A stretch of 8,528 nucleotides of DNA, from contig JAGLKH010000415.1 in the NCBI GenBank assembly GCA_023141985.1, positions 1 through 8,528 on the forward strand, read 5' to 3'. The notes under the pieces were generated by a model. The model was not told the DNA's origin. It saw only the letters and a list, made by a program, of their open reading frames with translations, and did not search any database. Origin of the DNA: Flavobacteriaceae bacterium. GTDB lineage: Bacteria > Bacteroidota > Bacteroidia > Flavobacteriales > Flavobacteriaceae. Numbering within the stretch: position 1 is the stretch's first letter; each line of letters starts with the position of its first letter. Positions 1 through 6,992 of this stretch are shown piece after piece. A program made the translations under genes and the position numbers.

Positions 1-16
1 GGATAAGCGATTCACT

Positions 17-39
17 CACTTTTTGATTCACAAAAAGTG
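17..39. other. Inverted repeat downstream of the PPIase gene
   Basis: A perfect 9-bp stem (CACTTTTTG at 17-25, CAAAAAGTG at 31-39) encloses a 5-base loop, starting about 10 bases after the stop codon of the minus-strand isomerase gene. Its position suits a transcript end, but no T-rich tail follows it on either strand. I call it a hairpin that may stabilise or end the mRNA, not a proven intrinsic terminator. Confidence 0.45.
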
Positions 40-48
40 GTTCTCTGC

Positions 49-981
49 TTACTTGACATCCATCAACTCAACATCAAAAATCAAAGTAGCATCTGGTGGA
101 ATTACTCCTCCCGCTCCAGCACTGCCATAGGCCAAATTACCTGGTATAACAAAACGTGCTTTATCACCAACTTTTAATAACTGAATTCCTTCATCCCAGC
201 CTGCAATAACCTGACCAACACCTAGTGCAAAATCAATAGGTTGGTTACGTTTGTAAGACGAATCGAAAACTGTACCATCGGCCAATTGTCCTTTATAATG
301 TACAGAAACCGTTTTACCTTTTTCGGCTTTACTACCAGTTCCTTCTTGAAGCATTTGATAACGTAAACCGCTTTCAGTTCTATTAAATCCAGTAGCAAGT
401 TTTTCTAACTCTGCTTCGGCGGCTTTTTTAGCTTCAGCTAAAAGTTTTTCGCGAGAGCCTTCAAAAGTTCTAAAGGCTTCAATAGCATTAAATAATTCTG
501 CTTCTGCTCCTACTCTAACAATCTCTAATCTTTCTATGATATCTTCTTGAGCAATGGCATCAACAATATCTTGTCCTTCAGTAACTTTACCAAAAACTGT
601 ATGCTTACCATCTAACCAAGCTGTTTCTATATGTGTTATAAAAAACTGACTTCCGTTAGTTCCAGGCCCAGAATTTGCCATAGATAAAACTCCTGGTCCA
701 TCATGCTTTAAATCTGGATGGAATTCGTCATCAAACTGGTATCCGGGATTTCCTGTGCCGGTACCTTGTGGACAACCTCCTTGAATCATAAAATCCGGAA
801 TAACTCTATGAAATTTTAATCCATCGTAATATGGATTTCCTTGTGGTTTAACTGAATTTTCTAAATTCCCTTCAGCTAAAGCTACAAAGTTACCAACTGT
901 TCCCGGTGTTTTTTGATATTCTAAAGCGACTATGATTTCGCCTTTACTTGTAATAAATTTTGCGTATAAACCGTCTTGCAT
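49..981 (-). CDS. Dual-domain peptidyl-prolyl cis-trans isomerase (cyclophilin-FKBP fusion)
   Basis: This 310-residue protein should catalyse cis-trans isomerisation of X-Pro peptide bonds and assist protein folding. Residues about 5-155 are a cyclophilin domain. By alignment from memory to human CypA, R59, F64, M65, Q67, F114, W122 and H127 match the active-site residues, with FHRV (57-60) and GSQFFITH (110-117) clearly readable. An Ala/Glu/Lys-rich, probably helical linker spans about 160-200. Residues about 205-310 are an FKBP domain with the pocket residues kept (Y229, F239, D240, F251, V258, I259, W262, Y285, F302). Both catalytic sites therefore look intact. There is no signal peptide, so a cytoplasmic location is expected. 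The ATG at 981 suits the family, and a TAnnTTTG box lies just upstream. The cyclophilin-linker-FKBP order is that of the 'dual-family immunophilins' described in some bacteria and protists. The gene is transcribed divergently from the 148-residue gene. Confidence 0.95.
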   Translation of the reverse strand: MQDGLYAKFITSKGEIIVALEYQKTPGTVGNFVALAEGNLENSVKPQGNPYYDGLKFHRVIPDFMIQGGCPQGTGTGNPGYQFDDEFHPDLKHDGPGVLSMANSGPGTNGSQFFITHIETAWLDGKHTVFGKVTEGQDIVDAIAQEDIIERLEIVRVGAEAELFNAIEAFRTFEGSREKLLAEAKKAAEAELEKLATGFNRTESGLRYQMLQEGTGSKAEKGKTVSVHYKGQLADGTVFDSSYKRNQPIDFALGVGQVIAGWDEGIQLLKVGDKARFVIPGNLAYGSAGAGGVIPPDATLIFDVELMDVK

Positions 982-1003
982 TGTTCTGTTTTTTAAGAAT
1001 GTG

Positions 1004-1011
1004 CAAAGATA
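1004..1011 (-). promoter_or_regulatory. Probable -7 box for the PPIase gene
   Basis: Read on the minus strand this is TATCTTTG, a perfect match to the Bacteroidota -7 consensus TAnnTTTG, ending 22 bases before the start codon. I see no TTTG box at 19-21 bases upstream, so only the -7 half is well supported. Confidence 0.55.
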
Positions 1012-1018
1012 ATTAAAT

Positions 1019-1039
1019 GATTTACGATTTACGATTTTT
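1019..1039. repeat. Short tandem repeat of GATTTAC
   Basis: Two exact copies of GATTTAC (1019-1025, 1026-1032) are followed by a partial third (GATTTTT, 1033-1039) in the 112-base gap between the divergent isomerase and hypothetical genes. It resembles low-complexity intergenic repeats of Flavobacteriaceae. No function is evident. Confidence 0.5.
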
Positions 1040-1070
1040 AATTAATGATTTTTCTATTAAAAAGTTTAAG

Positions 1071-1078
1071 TAGATTTG
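1071..1078 (+). promoter_or_regulatory. Probable -7 box for the 148-residue gene
   Basis: TAGATTTG matches the Bacteroidota consensus TAnnTTTG exactly and ends 15 bases before the ATG at 1094, implying a leader of only about 10 bases. The -33 position is a T-run (1049-1053) without the expected G. Confidence 0.5.
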
Positions 1079-1093
1079 TAGAAATTTTGATTT

Positions 1094-1540
1094 ATGAAAT
1101 TCTATTTAGATAAAATTCGAGCAGCTTTTGGAAATACCAGTACTACAGAACGCACACATGATGATGATGATTTTACCGAAACTATAATTAAAGATATTGC
1201 TTATCCTGCATTTGCAATTTCTCAGCAAAACGTTATGTATGCTGATGTTGCAGAATTAGGTGGCTACTATTATTTAAAGACAATTATTGTTGGTGCTTTT
1301 AAAATTAAAACAAAGAAAGGAGCTGCATTGTCCATTGAAGGAAAAAATTTAGAATTAGTATTAAATTCAGATACGGATGAATTTGAATCTGATTACTCTA
1401 ATGTTTATAATAGATATATTACGCAAGTAGATTTTCAACTTGAAGAAGAAGATATTTCAAAAATTGATACACTGCAAATTGATACCTTATTTCTAACAGC
1501 AAAAAAGCATCAAATAAATTTCACTACTATAAAAGATTGA
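1094..1540 (+). CDS. Conserved-looking hypothetical protein, 148 residues
   Basis: I do not recognise this protein. It is a complete frame with an ATG just behind a good -7 box, and its codon use resembles the neighbouring genes, so it is very probably real. It has no signal peptide and no membrane segment, so it is likely a soluble cytoplasmic protein. It is acidic, with an Asp run at residues 23-26 (HDDDDF) and Glu/Asp clusters near 90-105 and 117-122. From about residue 38 the pattern alternates hydrophobic and polar residues (for example YYYLKTIIVGAFKIK, 58-72), which suggests a mostly beta-strand fold. It is transcribed alone: the isomerase gene diverges from it and recQ converges on it with a 34-base gap. 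The context gives no functional clue. Confidence 0.8.
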   Translation: MKFYLDKIRAAFGNTSTTERTHDDDDFTETIIKDIAYPAFAISQQNVMYADVAELGGYYYLKTIIVGAFKIKTKKGAALSIEGKNLELVLNSDTDEFESDYSNVYNRYITQVDFQLEEEDISKIDTLQIDTLFLTAKKHQINFTTIKD

Positions 1541-1544
1541 TTCT

Positions 1545-1576
1545 GACTGAAGACTGTAAACTGTGGACTGAAGACT
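1545..1576. repeat. Direct repeat of GACTGAAGACT in a convergent gap
   Basis: GACTGAAGACT occurs at 1545-1555 and again at 1566-1576, a 21-base period, filling the 34-base gap between the 148-residue gene and recQ. The second copy overlaps the recQ stop codon. The low-complexity 'actgaagactgtaaactg' style is one I associate with intergenic repeats of Flavobacteriaceae. I see no hairpin that would act as a shared terminator. Confidence 0.6.
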
Positions 1577-3776
1577 AATTCGCCACCTCACTAATAAATT
1601 TTATGCGATATAATCGAAGTTCTTCATCGTCGTAATCGCCATCAAATTCTTCAATGGCATCATCTATTTTATCGGTTTCTGCTTCCATAAAATAGTCATG
1701 AATTTCTTCTTGCTGTTCTTCGTCGAAAATATCATCAATCCAATAAGATATATTAAGCTTAGTACCCGAAAAAACGATAGCTTCCATTTCCTTAATAAAA
1801 GCGGGCATTTCCATCCCCTTTGCTGATGCAATATCATCCAAAGGTAATTTCCGGTCTATATTTTGAATGATATACAGTTTTAAAGCAGATTTTAAACCTG
1901 TGGATTTTACGACCATATCTTGTAGCCGTTCTATATTGTTTTCTTCAACATATGCATGTATAAGCTCTACAAAATCTTGTCCATATTTTTTAGCCTTTCC
2001 ATCACCAACTCCATGAATATTAGCAAGTTCCTCTAACGAAATTGGGTATTTAAGCGTCATATCTTCCAATGAAGGATCTTGAAAAATTACAAATGGAGGG
2101 ACTCCTAATTTTTTTGCGTTTTCTTTACGTAAATCTTTTAGCATTTTCATTAAATTTTCGTCTGCTGCAACTCCTCCTCCTTTAGAATCTGTAATAATAC
2201 TGCTATCAGTGGTTACATGGTATAAATGATCTTCTGTCATCATAAACGATGTAGGTTTATCCAGAAAGGCTTTGCCTTCTTCAGTAACCTTTAAAACTCC
2301 ATAAGTTTCAATATCCTTCTTTAAAAAACCGGCAACAATAACTTGACGAATCAAAGCCATCCAAAACGTATCTGCTTTATCACTTCCCTTTCCAAAAAAA
2401 GGTTGAGCGTCAGTTTTATGAGATTTAATCAAAGCATTTTCCTTTCCAATAATAACATTAACCAAATCTTTACTCTTGTATTTCTCGTTGGTTACAGAAA
2501 CAATTTCAATCAAAATACTTACCTCATTTTCAGATTCAATTTGCTTTTTAGGATTACGCATATTGTCATCCATATCTCCGCCTTCTCCTGTTTCATTATC
2601 GAATTCTTCTCCAAAATAATGCAAAATAAATTTTCTCCTGGACATTGAGGTTTCGGCAAAAGCCACAACCTCTTGAAGCAGCGCATGACCAATCTCTTGT
2701 TCAGCTACTGGCTTACCAGACATAAATTTTTCTAACTTCTCTATATCTTTATAAGCATAAAATGCCAAACAATGCCCTTCGCCTCCATCTCGTCCGGCAC
2801 GTCCTGTTTCCTGGTAATAGCTTTCAATACTTTTAGGAATATCGTGATGTATCACGAAACGTACATCCGGCTTGTCTATTCCCATTCCGAAAGCAATAGT
2901 AGCAACAACAATATCTGTATCTTCCATTAAAAACATATCTTGATGTCTTGCTCTTGTTTTAGCATCTAATCCTGCATGATATGGCACTGCCTTAATACCA
3001 TTTACTTGCAGTACTTGTGCCAACTCTTCAACCCGTTTTCTACTTAAGCAATAAACAATACCTGATTTTCCTTCATTTTGTTTTACAAATCGAATAATGT
3101 CTGCATCTACATTTTTAGTCTTTGGACGTACTTCATAATATAAATTTGGCCTGTTAAATGAAGCTTTAAAAGTTTTTGCATCCGTAATTCCCAGGTTCTT
3201 CAAAATATCTTCCTGAACCTTAGGTGTTGCTGTAGCTGTTAAACCAATTATTGGAATGTTATCTCCTATACGTTTAATAATATGACGAAGATTTCTATAT
3301 TCCGGTCTAAAGTCATGTCCCCATTCACTAATGCAATGGGCTTCATCTATTGCCATAAATGAAATTTTTTCAGACCGTAAAAATTCTACATTATCCTCTT
3401 TGGTTAACGATTCAGGAGCAACGTAAAGCAATTTAGTTACACCGTCTGTTATATCCTGCTTTACTTGCTTCACTTCTGTTTTATTAAGTGATGAATTTAA
3501 AACATGAGCTATCCCTTCTTCTTTAGAAACGCCTCTAATAGCATCAACTTGATTTTTCATCAACGCAATTAAAGGTGAAACTACAATTGCAGTACCTTCT
3601 TTCATTAGTGCAGGTAATTGATAACACAATGATTTTCCTCCACCGGTTGGCATTATAACAAAAGTGCTCTTATTAGAAATAATACTTTTAATTACCTCTT
3701 CTTGTAAGCCTTTAAATGTGCTAAAGCCAAAATATGTTTTTAATGCTGTTTGCAATTCGTTTTCAACAATACTCAT
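1575..3776 (-). CDS. recQ: ATP-dependent DNA helicase RecQ
   Basis: A 3'-5' superfamily 2 DNA helicase acting in recombination, replication-fork repair and illegitimate-recombination control. The 733 residues hold all helicase motifs: Walker A TGGGKS (44-49), DEAH (144-147), the RecQ aromatic-rich loop (about 148-161), LTATATP (179-185), motif V ATIAFGMGIDKP (292-303) and motif VI QETGRAGRDG (322-331). The RQC region follows from about 355, with its winged helix near 415-505, then an HRDC domain near 540-615. The zinc site is unusual: the four cysteines expected around HYFGEE (386-391) are replaced. S379 stands where the first should be and G399/G400, D403 and M406 stand in the CxxCxxC stretch, in an Asp-rich segment. 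Residues about 625-733 form an extension that starts like the helix-turn-helix tail of Bacteroidota RecQ proteins and ends highly acidic. The gene stands alone, divergent from kdsD. I found no convincing promoter. Confidence 0.96.
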   Translation of the reverse strand: MSIVENELQTALKTYFGFSTFKGLQEEVIKSIISNKSTFVIMPTGGGKSLCYQLPALMKEGTAIVVSPLIALMKNQVDAIRGVSKEEGIAHVLNSSLNKTEVKQVKQDITDGVTKLLYVAPESLTKEDNVEFLRSEKISFMAIDEAHCISEWGHDFRPEYRNLRHIIKRIGDNIPIIGLTATATPKVQEDILKNLGITDAKTFKASFNRPNLYYEVRPKTKNVDADIIRFVKQNEGKSGIVYCLSRKRVEELAQVLQVNGIKAVPYHAGLDAKTRARHQDMFLMEDTDIVVATIAFGMGIDKPDVRFVIHHDIPKSIESYYQETGRAGRDGGEGHCLAFYAYKDIEKLEKFMSGKPVAEQEIGHALLQEVVAFAETSMSRRKFILHYFGEEFDNETGEGGDMDDNMRNPKKQIESENEVSILIEIVSVTNEKYKSKDLVNVIIGKENALIKSHKTDAQPFFGKGSDKADTFWMALIRQVIVAGFLKKDIETYGVLKVTEEGKAFLDKPTSFMMTEDHLYHVTTDSSIITDSKGGGVAADENLMKMLKDLRKENAKKLGVPPFVIFQDPSLEDMTLKYPISLEELANIHGVGDGKAKKYGQDFVELIHAYVEENNIERLQDMVVKSTGLKSALKLYIIQNIDRKLPLDDIASAKGMEMPAFIKEMEAIVFSGTKLNISYWIDDIFDEEQQEEIHDYFMEAETDKIDDAIEEFDGDYDDEELRLYRIKFISEVAN

Positions 3777-3884
3777 TAATCCCTCAATTAATATATTTAA
3801 GTTATAACTAAAATACGTGAAAAGAAAATATAATTATCCAATTTCTATCGTATTAAGTGAACTCTCATTATTATTTTTTGTTTT

Positions 3885-3915
3885 TTTGTAGTAATATTTA
3901 AAGATAGTAAATTCT
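3885..3915 (+). promoter_or_regulatory. Possible promoter of the kdsD-tatC-lptB cluster
   Basis: TTTG (3885-3888) is followed after exactly 19 bases by TAAATTCT (3908-3915), which matches the TAnnTTTG box only in TA and the first two T. The position, about 30 bases before the TTG start, is right. The 169-base gap between recQ and kdsD holds T-runs near 3871-3888 and little else that I can interpret. Confidence 0.3.
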
Positions 3916-3945
3916 TTAAATGCATCAAACCTAAAATAATAAATT

Positions 3946-4911
3946 TTGAGTAATACAGATTCAATTCTTAAAATAGCAAAAGACACTATTAATATGGAGA
4001 GCAAAGCTATTGCTAATCTCTCAAATTTATTGAACGAAGATTTTGCAAATGCTACCCAGCTTATTTATAACTCTGAAGGCAGAGTAATTATTACTGGAAT
4101 TGGAAAAAGTGCTATTATAGCCAACAAGATTGTAGCCACTTTAAATTCTACCGGAACACCTGCAATTTTCATGCATGCTGCTGATGCCATTCATGGTGAT
4201 TTGGGATTAATTCTTAAAGACGACGTAGTTATTTGTATTTCAAAAAGTGGGAATACTCCCGAAATTAAAGTTTTAGTACCACTTATAAAGAATGGCCCAA
4301 ATAAAATGATTGCTATTACAGGAAATAAAGATTCGTTTCTTGGTCAGCAAGCAGATTTTGTTTTAAATACTTTTGTAGAGAAAGAAGCTTGTCCAAATAA
4401 TTTAGCTCCTACAACGAGTACAACTGCACAATTAGTAATAGGTGATGCTCTTGCCGTATGTCTATTAGAATTACGTGGTTTTTCAAGTAAAGATTTTGCC
4501 AAATATCATCCTGGAGGCTCTTTAGGAAAAAAATTATATTTAAGAGTAAGCGATTTATCATCTCAAAATCAAAAGCCTTCAGTTTCCTCAACAACATCCA
4601 TTAAAGATATTATCATAGAAATTTCTAAAAAAATGCTTGGAGTGACTGCTGTAGTAGAGAACGGTAATATTATTGGTATTATTACAGACGGTGATTTGCG
4701 TCGAATGCTAAGTAAAGCTAATGACTTTTCAAATTTATCGGCTAAGGATATTATGAGTGTAAACCCAAAAACCATTGCAGTAAACGCAATGGCTGTTGAC
4801 GCCATGGAACTAATGGAAAAAAATAGTATTTCTCAATTACTCGTAGAAGAAGCAGGACTATATGCCGGGGTTGTACATTTACATGATTTAATTAAAGAAG
4901 GTATTCTATAA
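3946..4911 (+). CDS. kdsD: D-arabinose 5-phosphate isomerase (KdsD/KpsF/GutQ family)
   Basis: It converts D-ribulose 5-phosphate to D-arabinose 5-phosphate, the first step towards Kdo, the sugar joining lipid A to the rest of lipopolysaccharide; cytoplasmic. The 321 residues match the usual length. The SIS sugar-isomerase domain spans about 35-175, and the residues implicated in E. coli KdsD are present: K54 (GIGKS), H83 (HGDLG), E106, E147 (KEACP) and H188 (YHPGGSLG). Two CBS domains follow (about 205-260 and 265-321), with ITDGDLRRM at 246-254 and GVVHLHDL at 308-315. The start is TTG at 3946: an in-frame TAA at 3940-3942 excludes anything longer, and the first in-frame ATG (3994) would remove 16 residues that look like the family N-terminus (SILKIAKDTI). 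The weak start may hold expression low. The stop overlaps the tatC start by one base. Confidence 0.95.
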   Translation: MSNTDSILKIAKDTINMESKAIANLSNLLNEDFANATQLIYNSEGRVIITGIGKSAIIANKIVATLNSTGTPAIFMHAADAIHGDLGLILKDDVVICISKSGNTPEIKVLVPLIKNGPNKMIAITGNKDSFLGQQADFVLNTFVEKEACPNNLAPTTSTTAQLVIGDALAVCLLELRGFSSKDFAKYHPGGSLGKKLYLRVSDLSSQNQKPSVSSTTSIKDIIIEISKKMLGVTAVVENGNIIGIITDGDLRRMLSKANDFSNLSAKDIMSVNPKTIAVNAMAVDAMELMEKNSISQLLVEEAGLYAGVVHLHDLIKEGIL

Positions 4912-5735
4912 TGGAGGATAAAAACATAAATGAAATGTCATTTCTCGATCATCTTGAAGATTTAAGATGGCATCTTATAAGGGCAACATTAGCTATTATT
5001 ATTGCTGGAACCATTGCTTTTTTGTTTAAGGGTTTTATTTTTGATGTCATTATTTTTGGCCCAAAAAACATGAGTTTCCCAACCTATCAGTTTTTATGTA
5101 AAGCTGCTAATTTCATTAATGTGGAAACTAGTTTTTGTGAAGATTCATTACCTTTCATTATACAAAGTAGAACTATGGCCGGGCAGTTTTCAGCACATAT
5201 TTGGACGTCAATTATGGCTGGATTTATTATTTCATTCCCATATGTAATTTATCAATTCTGGAAATTTATCAGTCCCGGAATGCATAAAAACGAACGTAAA
5301 CATTCACGTGGATTTATAATCATTTCGTCATTTTTATTTTTTCTAGGTGTCCTTTTTGGTTATTATATTGTAAGCCCATTATCAATTAATTTTTTAGGAA
5401 CCTATCAAGTTTCTGGACAAGTCGATAACCAAATAGATTTAGGGTCTTATATAGGGTTAGTGAGAGCATCTGTTTTGGCATCAGGTTTAATATTTGAACT
5501 TCCAATTATAATTTATTTTTTAACTAAAGTAGGTTTGGTAACACCCGAATTTTTAAAGAAATACCGTAAGTATGCTTTAATTATCGTTTTAATTTTATCT
5601 GCAATTATTACGCCTCCGGATATTGCAAGTCAAATTATTGTTGCTATTCCAATATTAATATTATACCAGGTAAGTATTTACATCTCTAAAGTTGTAATTA
5701 GAAATCAAGAAAGAAAAGCTAAACAAAATGCCTGA
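4911..5735 (+). CDS. tatC: Sec-independent protein translocase subunit TatC
   Basis: An inner-membrane subunit of the twin-arginine translocase, which recognises RR signal peptides and exports folded proteins; it works with TatA/TatB-type partners, not encoded in this window. The 274 residues show the TatC pattern: N-terminal FLDHLEDLRWHL (11-22), which matches the HLxELR motif with Asp17 in place of Glu, six hydrophobic segments (about 22-40, 97-119, 134-155, 180-206, 219-235, 238-258), KNER with E128 (E. coli E103), FELP with E196 (E. coli E170), and TPPD at 234-237. The first periplasmic loop holds two cysteines, C63 and C76, which could form a disulfide. The ATG overlaps the kdsD stop (TAATG), and the end overlaps the next gene by 8 bases, so translation is probably coupled along the cluster. 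Confidence 0.96.
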   Translation: MEDKNINEMSFLDHLEDLRWHLIRATLAIIIAGTIAFLFKGFIFDVIIFGPKNMSFPTYQFLCKAANFINVETSFCEDSLPFIIQSRTMAGQFSAHIWTSIMAGFIISFPYVIYQFWKFISPGMHKNERKHSRGFIIISSFLFFLGVLFGYYIVSPLSINFLGTYQVSGQVDNQIDLGSYIGLVRASVLASGLIFELPIIIYFLTKVGLVTPEFLKKYRKYALIIVLILSAIITPPDIASQIIVAIPILILYQVSIYISKVVIRNQERKAKQNA

Positions 5736-6075
5736 TCAAGTAAAAGAATTTAATGAGTATCGTGAAAGAATGAACGACAAGATTCTTGGTGATAATAACA
5801 AAGTAATAAAACGCATTTTTAATCTAGATACCAATGCCTACAAAGCTGGAGTTTTAGATGTTAAAACAAAGGAACTTTTGGGTTTAGTTGCTTCTACTGT
5901 ACTGCGGTGTGACGATTGTATAAAATACCACCTGGAGAATTGTTACAAAGAAGGCTTAAAAAAAGAAGAAGTTGTTGAAGCCTTAAGTATTGCTACATTA
6001 GTTGGCGGCACTATTGTTATTCCGCATTTACGTCGTGCTTACGAATATTGGGATGCTTTAGAAAATCAAAGTTAA
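5728..6075 (+). CDS. Carboxymuconolactone decarboxylase / AhpD-like CxxC protein
   Basis: A small all-helical protein (115 residues) of the CMD/AhpD fold. The thiol signature is complete: C61-D-D-C64 with H68 (CxxCxxxH), and E49 lies exactly 12 residues before C61, the spacing of the Glu/Cys/Cys/His relay of mycobacterial AhpD. LVGGTIVIPHLRRA (91-104) is typical of the C-terminal half. This supports a thiol-based redox role (peroxide or disulfide reduction) rather than the decarboxylase activity in the family name, since true CMD enzymes lack the CxxC. The substrate cannot be read from the sequence. There is no signal peptide, so it is cytoplasmic. The ATG lies inside the last codons of tatC (8-base overlap), so it is co-translated with tatC and shares the cluster with lipopolysaccharide genes. 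A further C72 lies nearby. Confidence 0.92.
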   Translation: MPDQVKEFNEYRERMNDKILGDNNKVIKRIFNLDTNAYKAGVLDVKTKELLGLVASTVLRCDDCIKYHLENCYKEGLKKEEVVEALSIATLVGGTIVIPHLRRAYEYWDALENQS

Positions 6076-6105
6076 ACTTTTAATAAATTATAAAAGTAAC
6101 GCAAA

Positions 6106-6132
6106 TTGGTGTGTATGATTTTACTATTTTTA
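6106..6132 (+). promoter_or_regulatory. Possible internal promoter before lptB
   Basis: TTG at 6106-6108 and TATTTTTA at 6125-6132 (one mismatch to TAnnTTTG) lie 16 bases apart in the 76-base gap before lptB. The spacing is short for the Bacteroidota consensus, so lptB may simply be read through from upstream. Confidence 0.25.
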
Positions 6133-6151
6133 GCGTTTATATAAGTAATAT

Positions 6152-6892
6152 ATGATTTTAAAAGCTGATAATTTAATGAAGTCCTATAGTGGACGAAAAG
6201 TAGTGAAAGATGTTACTCTTGAAGTAAATCAAGGTGAAATTGTTGGTCTTTTAGGACCTAATGGCGCAGGAAAAACAACATGCTTTTACATGATTGTTGG
6301 CCTTATAAAACCAAATGGTGGAAGAATTTTCCTTAATAATACCGAAATTACTAAATATCCAATGTACAAGCGTGCACAAAATGGTATTGGGTATCTTGCT
6401 CAAGAAGCTTCTGTCTTTAGAAAATTAAGCGTTGAAGACAATATTTTGAGCGTATTACAAATGACTCGGTTGAGCAAAAAAGAGCAGACCGAAAAAATGG
6501 AATCCCTTATTAATGAATTTGGATTAAGTCATATACGCAAAAACAGAGGTGATTTGTTGTCTGGTGGCGAACGTCGTCGTACCGAAATTGCCCGTGCTTT
6601 AGCTACAGATCCTAATTTTATTTTATTAGATGAACCCTTTGCTGGTGTAGATCCCGTTGCCGTAGAAGATATACAACGCATTGTGGCGAAGCTTACCAAA
6701 AAGAATATTGGCATTTTAATCACAGACCATAACGTACAAGAAACACTTGCCATAACCGACAGAACTTATTTAATGTTTGAAGGCAGTATCCTTAAAGCCG
6801 GAAAACCTGAGGAACTTGCCGAAGACGAGATGGTACGTAAAGTGTATTTAGGACAGAATTTCGAGCTGCGTAAAAAGAAGTTAGAGTTTTAA
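6152..6892 (+). CDS. lptB: Lipopolysaccharide export ABC transporter ATP-binding protein LptB
   Basis: The cytoplasmic ATPase of the LptB2FG complex, which extracts lipopolysaccharide from the inner membrane and pushes it along the Lpt bridge to the outer membrane. The 246 residues show Walker [10 protein letters not shown] (35-43), Q-loop Q84 within [17 protein letters not shown] (81-97, strongly LptB-specific), signature LSGGERRR (136-143), Walker B FILLDEP (156-162) with E161, FAGVDP (163-168) and H-loop H193 in TDHNVQET. The C-terminal VYLGQNFEL (231-239) is also the LptB ending. All catalytic residues are present and the length is standard. The ATG at 6152 is the only sensible start. In E. 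coli, kdsD and lptB share one locus (with kdsC, lptC, lptA between); here tatC and the CxxC gene occupy the middle. Its permease partners LptF/G are not in this window. Confidence 0.96.
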   Translation: MILKADNLMKSYSGRKVVKDVTLEVNQGEIVGLLGPNGAGKTTCFYMIVGLIKPNGGRIFLNNTEITKYPMYKRAQNGIGYLAQEASVFRKLSVEDNILSVLQMTRLSKKEQTEKMESLINEFGLSHIRKNRGDLLSGGERRRTEIARALATDPNFILLDEPFAGVDPVAVEDIQRIVAKLTKKNIGILITDHNVQETLAITDRTYLMFEGSILKAGKPEELAEDEMVRKVYLGQNFELRKKKLEF

Positions 6893-6942
6893 ATGCTAAG
6901 CGTTATTTGATTATTTCTATCATTCCTCAAAACATCCATCCT

Positions 6943-6991
6943 GTCATTCCTGCGTGTTACACTAAGCTTGTCGAAGTGAAGGCAGGAATCT
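6943..6991. repeat. Composite intergenic palindromic repeat
   Basis: ATTCCTGC (6946-6953) and GCAGGAAT (6982-6989) form an 8-bp outer stem. Between them lies a second palindromic module with CACT (6960-6963) paired to AGTG (6975-6978) around AAGCTTGTCGA. Each module resembles an interspersed repeat I know from Flavobacteriaceae: the 'TCATTCCTGCGAAGGCAGGAAT' type and the 'CACTGAGCTTGTCGAAGTG' type, the second apparently sitting inside the first. It lies about 50 bases behind lptB and could also fold in the transcript, but no T-rich tail follows. The family assignment is from memory. Confidence 0.65.
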
Positions 6992-6992
6992 A

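Noticed and set aside
2343..2648. Plus-strand open frame of 101 codons opposite recQ.
   Set aside because: It lies wholly antisense to a well-conserved helicase gene, has no recognisable motif, and its existence follows from the codon pattern of recQ. Similar frames opposite kdsD, lptB and the SPFH gene were dismissed for the same reason.
3824..3832. Minus-strand TATATTTT as a recQ promoter -7 box.
   Set aside because: It has one mismatch, no upstream TTTG at 19-21 bases, and sits in AT-rich DNA where such matches are frequent.
3994..4911. kdsD starting at the first ATG (3994) instead of TTG.
   Set aside because: That would drop 16 residues that align with the usual N-terminal helix of the family; the TTG start gives the normal length of about 321 residues.
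6076..6097. Inverted repeat ACTTTTA/TAAAAGT directly after the CxxC gene.
   Set aside because: The 7-bp stem is weak, the 8-base loop is AT-rich, and no T-run follows; it does not convincingly separate lptB from the cluster.
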